Below are positions 60,509-64,000 of a stretch of DNA of 64,000 bases, one piece after another. The stretch's first letter is position 1, and the number at the start of each line of letters is the position of its first letter. The notes under the pieces were generated by a model. It was given only the letters and a program-made list of their open reading frames with translations. It was not told where the DNA came from and did no database searches. Source of the DNA: Streptomyces musisoli (GTDB lineage: Bacteria; Actinomycetota; Actinomycetes; Streptomycetales; Streptomycetaceae); NCBI RefSeq assembly GCF_016741855.1, contig NZ_JAERRH010000001.1, forward strand, positions 1 through 64,000, read 5' to 3'. The position numbers and the translations under genes were made by a program.

Positions 60509-61480
60509 TCAACGCACCGATCGGATATCCGCGCGTACCTGGACCGGCGTCGGTGAGCCGCACTCGTGGTAGGCCAGGGCCGCGTTGCCGGAAGCGGTGG
60601 ACGGAATCACTTTGTTGTAGATCGACCCGAGGCACAGTTCCTGGAATGCGCTGGTGCTCGCGGAGAGCCGCGCGGCCAGCTGGGCCTTGGCGATGTCGAT
60701 GGTCTTGAGCCTGCCGTCGTCGTCCTCGACCTCGACGCAGGCATGCGGCAGGTCGAGGGCGCCGCCGAGCACGCCGCAGAACCAGCCCCGCTTCGCCTCG
60801 GCCCGGTACCCCGCGTTCCGGAACCGCTCGGCCAGCAGCAGGCTGGCCGCGATGCAGCTCGTCGCGCCGAGCTCGTGCACCAGCCCGTAGTCGGCCTGCA
60901 TGGGCACGGGGATCATCTGCCAGCGGTAGCCGGCGGACAGGTATTCGCCGGTCAGCCGCCGCAGCACCGGCGAGAGCACCGGAGTGAGCGCACCGGTCGT
61001 GGTGATCGTGGCCGCGTACGTCGCCGACCCCGTACCCGGGGCCGGTTCCGTGACGTCGGCGACGCTCCCGCCGTAGCGGACGATGTCCGGTTCCTCCAGG
61101 CGCCACGGAGCCTCACCGGCGCAGTCCGTGCACTCCAGCCGGACCTGGAAGTCCCAGGTCTTCGTGCGCAGCAGGTCGTCCACCGGCCGGCTCGCGAACC
61201 GGAAGAGCATGCGGAACGTCAGCTCCGGCTGTGTCTTCGCGGTGTTCGAGTACATGCCGAGGTTGTAGAGATCGTTGGGGTCGAAGTGACGGACACCGGA
61301 CCGCTCCTCGAACGGCAGCCCGGCCGCCACGAGCCGGTCGATCTCCGCCGGCCCGCAGCGCAGCATCTCCTGCGCCACCGATTCCGGCTGGCGCTTGCTG
61401 GAATAAGGGGCGGGAATGAATTCGATGGATTGCGCAACCCTTTCCCAGGGCGTATCCACCGCTACAGGTTGGCCCGACAC
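60509..61480 (-). CDS. Transglutaminase-like cysteine enzyme of unknown function
   Basis: A 323-residue protein. The middle holds a transglutaminase-type triad: Cys209 in GATSCIAASLLLAERF, His246 in LPHACVEVED and Asp about 262 in KTIDIAKAQ. The spacing matches transglutaminase-core and lasso B2-type folds. The N-terminal half (about 1-190) is not recognised. In this setting it could transfer the oxidised aminoacyl group from the carrier protein to an amine or hydroxyl, or cleave it. GTG 61480 has GGGAGA 7-12 nt upstream. It is the first gene of the long minus-strand operon. Confidence 0.75.
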   Translation of the reverse strand: MSGQPVAVDTPWERVAQSIEFIPAPYSSKRQPESVAQEMLRCGPAEIDRLVAAGLPFEERSGVRHFDPNDLYNLGMYSNTAKTQPELTFRMLFRFASRPVDDLLRTKTWDFQVRLECTDCAGEAPWRLEEPDIVRYGGSVADVTEPAPGTGSATYAATITTTGALTPVLSPVLRRLTGEYLSAGYRWQMIPVPMQADYGLVHELGATSCIAASLLLAERFRNAGYRAEAKRGWFCGVLGGALDLPHACVEVEDDDGRLKTIDIAKAQLAARLSASTSAFQELCLGSIYNKVIPSTASGNAALAYHECGSPTPVQVRADIRSVR

Positions 61481-62136
61481 AATCCATCTCCCGAGGCAGG
61501 ATCGGCACAATGATCGTCAACGAACTCCGTCGACGGTACCAGCGGGGCCGCTCGACGGGGCAGGTTGATGCCGCACATTTGCCCGTGCATTCTTCATTTC
61601 GTGCACGGGCATGACTTATCGCCCCGCCGAGGCCGGCCGCGACGGCGAGGCAATGGTTCGGATTCAGTTCACCGACCGTCCGACGATCGTGCAGGAGAAG
61701 GTAAATCCGCTGTCCGGGGCAGGAGTGCCGACCTCACCGGGCTCGTTCACGTCGCCGCACGGACGAGGATGGTGCGCCTGCGGGGGAACGAGGGCTTCTC
61801 GCCCCCTTCCCGGAGGAGAGCCCGGGTGACTCCGCGACTTGGGCACGTCGGCCACGGTACCCACGGGAAAAGCCCCACGGAATATGAGAAACGCACTTCC
61901 CCGAGTATGTCCGCCGCAGCTCACCCTGCCGTCGTCCCTGTATTACCGGAGCCCCGGTGACGCATCAACCCCTATCGCACCCTTAGCCGCTCCCACTAGG
62001 GGTTCGTAGGGGTAGAGGTGGGGTTTCAGGGGTCACGCCCGCCCAGTAAGGTCGGGCCAGAATTAGACTGAGAAAAGAAGTCTATCCGTTCCCGGGCACA
62101 CACAGAGATTGAATACCACGGGGAGCCGTACGGTTG
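61481..62136. promoter_or_regulatory. Divergent promoter region with repeated G-run boxes
   Basis: This 656-bp gap drives both halves of the cluster. Near its right end, boxes AGGGGTT (61998), AGGGGTA (62008), TGGGGTT (62019) and AGGGGTC (62028) repeat every 9-11 bp, i.e. on one face of the helix. AACCCCTA (61967-61974) and TAGGGGTT (61997-62004) form an inverted repeat. At the left, TGCCCGTGCA (61580-61589) and TGCACGGGCA (61602-61611) form a 10-bp inverted repeat with a 12-nt loop. These look like binding sites for the LuxR-type regulators of this cluster; which one binds is unknown. Confidence 0.6.
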
Positions 62137-64000
62137 ATGGCTGATGAAGAAAAGCTGCGTCAATACCTGAAGAAGGCCACCGGGGAGCTGCAGCGGACCG
62201 CCCGGAAATTGCACGAGGCCGAACTCAGGGATTCCGAGCCCATCGCGATCGTCGGTATGAGTTGCCGCTTTCCGCCCGATCTCCGCTCCGCGGCGGATCT
62301 GTGGCGGTTCGTGTCCGGCGAGGGCGACGGCATCTCGCCGTTCCCCGGTGACCGGGGATGGGGCGCCGTCGGCGTGCCCGGCGGCACCGACGCGATGCCG
62401 GAACCGTCGGCGCGCCAGGGGGGCTTCGTCGCCGGAGCCGACCGGTTCGACGCCGGGTTCTTCGGGATCGGCGAACACGAGGCGCTGGCGATGGATCCGC
62501 AGCAGCGGCTGCTCCTGGAGACCGCGTGGGAGGCGGTGGAACACGCCGGCCTCGATCCGGCCGGCCTGCGCGGGACCGGGGCGGGCGTCTACGCCGGTGT
62601 CTCCTACTGCCACTACGGCGCGGGGCCGCAGGCGGCGCTCCCGGCCGGCGTGGAAGACCAGTTGATCATCGGCGGCGCCCCGAGTACGGCGTCGGGCCGG
62701 GTCGCCTATGTCATGGGGCTGCACGGACCCGCGATCAGCATCGACACGGCCTGCTCGTCCTCGCTGGTGGCCATCCACCTGGCCTGCCAGGGACTGCGGC
62801 GCGGCGACTGCGAACTCGCGCTGGCCGGCGGCGTCACGATCATGGCCACGCCGGACGTCATCATCGAGTTCGGCCACCGCGGCGCTCTCGCCGGGGACGG
62901 CAGGTGCAAGCCCTTCGCGGACGCCGCGGACGGCATGGGGTTCAGCGAGGGCGGCGGGCTGCTGGTGCTGGAACGCCTGTCCGTGGCGCGGCGCAACGGC
63001 CACTCCGTGCTCGCGGTCATCCGCGGGTCGGCGGTCAACCAGGACGGCGCGACGAACGGGATGACCTCACCGAGCCGCGCGGCGCAGGAGGCGGTGATCC
63101 GGCAGGCGCTGGCGAACGCCGGGCTCACCCCCGACCAGGTGGACGCGGTGGAGGGGCACGGGACCGGCACGCCGCTGGGCGACTCGATCGAGGCCGAGGC
63201 CGTCATCGCCACCTACGGCGAGACCAGGACGGCCGACCGGCCCCTGCGGCTGGGCTCGGTGAAATCGAACATCGGCCATACCCAGACCGCGTCCGGGGTG
63301 GCCGGCGTGATCAAGATGGTCATGTCCATGCGCGCCGGGACCCATGCGCGGACGCTGCACATCGACAAGCCGTCCTCGTATGTCGACTGGTCCGGCGGGA
63401 CGGTCGCGCTGACGACCGAGGCGGTTCCGTGGCCCGCCGACGGCCGGCCCCGCCGGGCGGGCGTGTCCTCCTTCGGCATCAGCGGCACCAACGCGCACCT
63501 GATCCTCGAGCAGGAGGCCGCCGCGGACGGCGCCTTCGCCCCGGCACCGGCCGGCGCCGGCGCAGTCTCCACACCCTGGGTGCTGTCGGCGAAGACCGAG
63601 CCGGCGCTGCGCGCCATGGCCGCGGAACTCCGCGATGCCCTCACCGCTCGGCCGGCTCCCGTCGCGGAGGTCGGTATCGCGCTCGCCCGTACCAGGGCGG
63701 GGTTCGGACACCGCGCGGTCAGCGTGGGCGCCTCGGCCGGCGAGCACCTCGCCGCGCTCGCGGCTCTGGCCCGGGGCGAGGACGCACCCGGCCTGTTCAC
63801 CGGTGCGGTCACCGCCGCGAGAACGGCCGTGGTGTTCACCGGCTCCGAGCCGGGGGCCGGTGATCCGGTCCGGAGGCAGGCGGAACGCTTCCCCGCCTTC
63901 GCGGAGGCGTACGACGACGTCCGCGCGCGTCTGGAGGCCCTGCTGGACCGGCCGCTGCCGGAGTACCCGCGGGCCGCCGTGTTCGCCCTCCAGGTGGCGC
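62137..64000 (+). CDS. Modular type I polyketide synthase (3' end outside window)
   Basis: The first 621 residues of a modular PKS. An N-terminal coiled-coil docking segment (MADEEKLRQYLKKATGEL) marks a protein that receives its chain from another subunit. KS follows from about residue 33: Cys206 in DTACSSSLVA, GHGTGTPLGD and NIGHTQTASG are all present, so it is an active extending KS. The window ends in the linker before the AT active site, so extender specificity cannot be read. Because it is not a loading module, another synthase or the small carrier-protein system must supply the starter. ATG 62137 follows GGGGAG. Confidence 0.95.
   Translation, partial: MADEEKLRQYLKKATGELQRTARKLHEAELRDSEPIAIVGMSCRFPPDLRSAADLWRFVSGEGDGISPFPGDRGWGAVGVPGGTDAMPEPSARQGGFVAGADRFDAGFFGIGEHEALAMDPQQRLLLETAWEAVEHAGLDPAGLRGTGAGVYAGVSYCHYGAGPQAALPAGVEDQLIIGGAPSTASGRVAYVMGLHGPAISIDTACSSSLVAIHLACQGLRRGDCELALAGGVTIMATPDVIIEFGHRGALAGDGRCKPFADAADGMGFSEGGGLLVLERLSVARRNGHSVLAVIRGSAVNQDGATNGMTSPSRAAQEAVIRQALANAGLTPDQVDAVEGHGTGTPLGDSIEAEAVIATYGETRTADRPLRLGSVKSNIGHTQTASGVAGVIKMVMSMRAGTHARTLHIDKPSSYVDWSGGTVALTTEAVPWPADGRPRRAGVSSFGISGTNAHLILEQEAAADGAFAPAPAGAGAVSTPWVLSAKTEPALRAMAAELRDALTARPAPVAEVGIALARTRAGFGHRAVSVGASAGEHLAALAALARGEDAPGLFTGAVTAARTAVVFTGSEPGAGDPVRRQAERFPAFAEAYDDVRARLEALLDRPLPEYPRAAVFALQVA

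Overview
The window is high-GC actinobacterial DNA, almost certainly from a Streptomyces chromosome. Coding regions use almost only G/C in third positions, GTG starts are common, operon genes overlap by 4 bp (ATGA), and the gene content is typical of the genus: NRPS/PKS clusters, LAL regulators, SpoIIE-type phosphatases and WXG100 proteins. No rRNA, tRNA, CRISPR array or complete insertion sequence was seen.

Layout. (1) 1-5945: edge of an NRPS locus. A serine-activating C-A-T-C NRPS (partial) follows an MbtH-like gene on the minus strand; a type II thioesterase and an unknown protein lie divergently. A UvrA2/DrrC-like protein (6100-8568) next to it could give self-resistance. (2) 8747-11339: a membrane protein and a zinc formaldehyde dehydrogenase. 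(3) 11649-22677: organosulfur scavenging, in two minus-strand operons (sfnG-ssuE-sfnB-ssuD and tauD-ssuC-ssuB-ssuA-LLM monooxygenase) around a LysR regulator. Each operon is preceded by a tiny ORF for a Cys-ending leader peptide, which suggests cysteine-responsive attenuation. (4) 23522-32264: signalling genes. A membrane Ser/Thr kinase, a multi-PAS SpoIIE phosphatase carrying a nearly perfect 363-bp internal duplication, and a 1194-residue fusion of a sodium/solute symporter to PAS-GAF-SpoIIE-ATPase domains. (5) 32854-35046: katG. (6) 35124-38069: a four-gene operon with a WXG100-like protein, a WxG/calpain-like cysteine peptidase, a chagasin-like lipoprotein and an unknown protein; it looks like a secreted effector with its inhibitor.

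(7) 38373-64000: a polyketide cluster. At its left are a LAL regulator, a cation/proton antiporter, a response regulator without its phospho-aspartate, a DHA2 efflux pump with a divergent TetR gene and three tandem 15-bp operators, an HSL-type esterase and a thioesterase. Its core is a single-module KS-AT-DH-ER-KR-ACP synthase, followed in the minus-strand array by a phosphopantetheinyl transferase, a carrier protein, an alpha/beta hydrolase, a nitronate-monooxygenase/FabK-like flavoprotein, a class II tRNA-synthetase-like amino acid:carrier protein ligase, a second carrier protein, an AurF-like di-iron oxygenase and a transglutaminase-like protein. A modular PKS starts divergently at 62137 and leaves the window.

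Working model for (7): the ligase loads an amino acid on the small carrier protein, the di-iron enzyme oxidises it (possibly at nitrogen), and the product becomes a starter or side unit of a polyketide. I recognise no characterised pathway with exactly this gene set; that is an inference from memory, not a search. The strongest candidates for an undescribed system are this amino-acid activation/oxidation block, the calpain-like/chagasin-like pair, and the symporter-phosphatase fusion.
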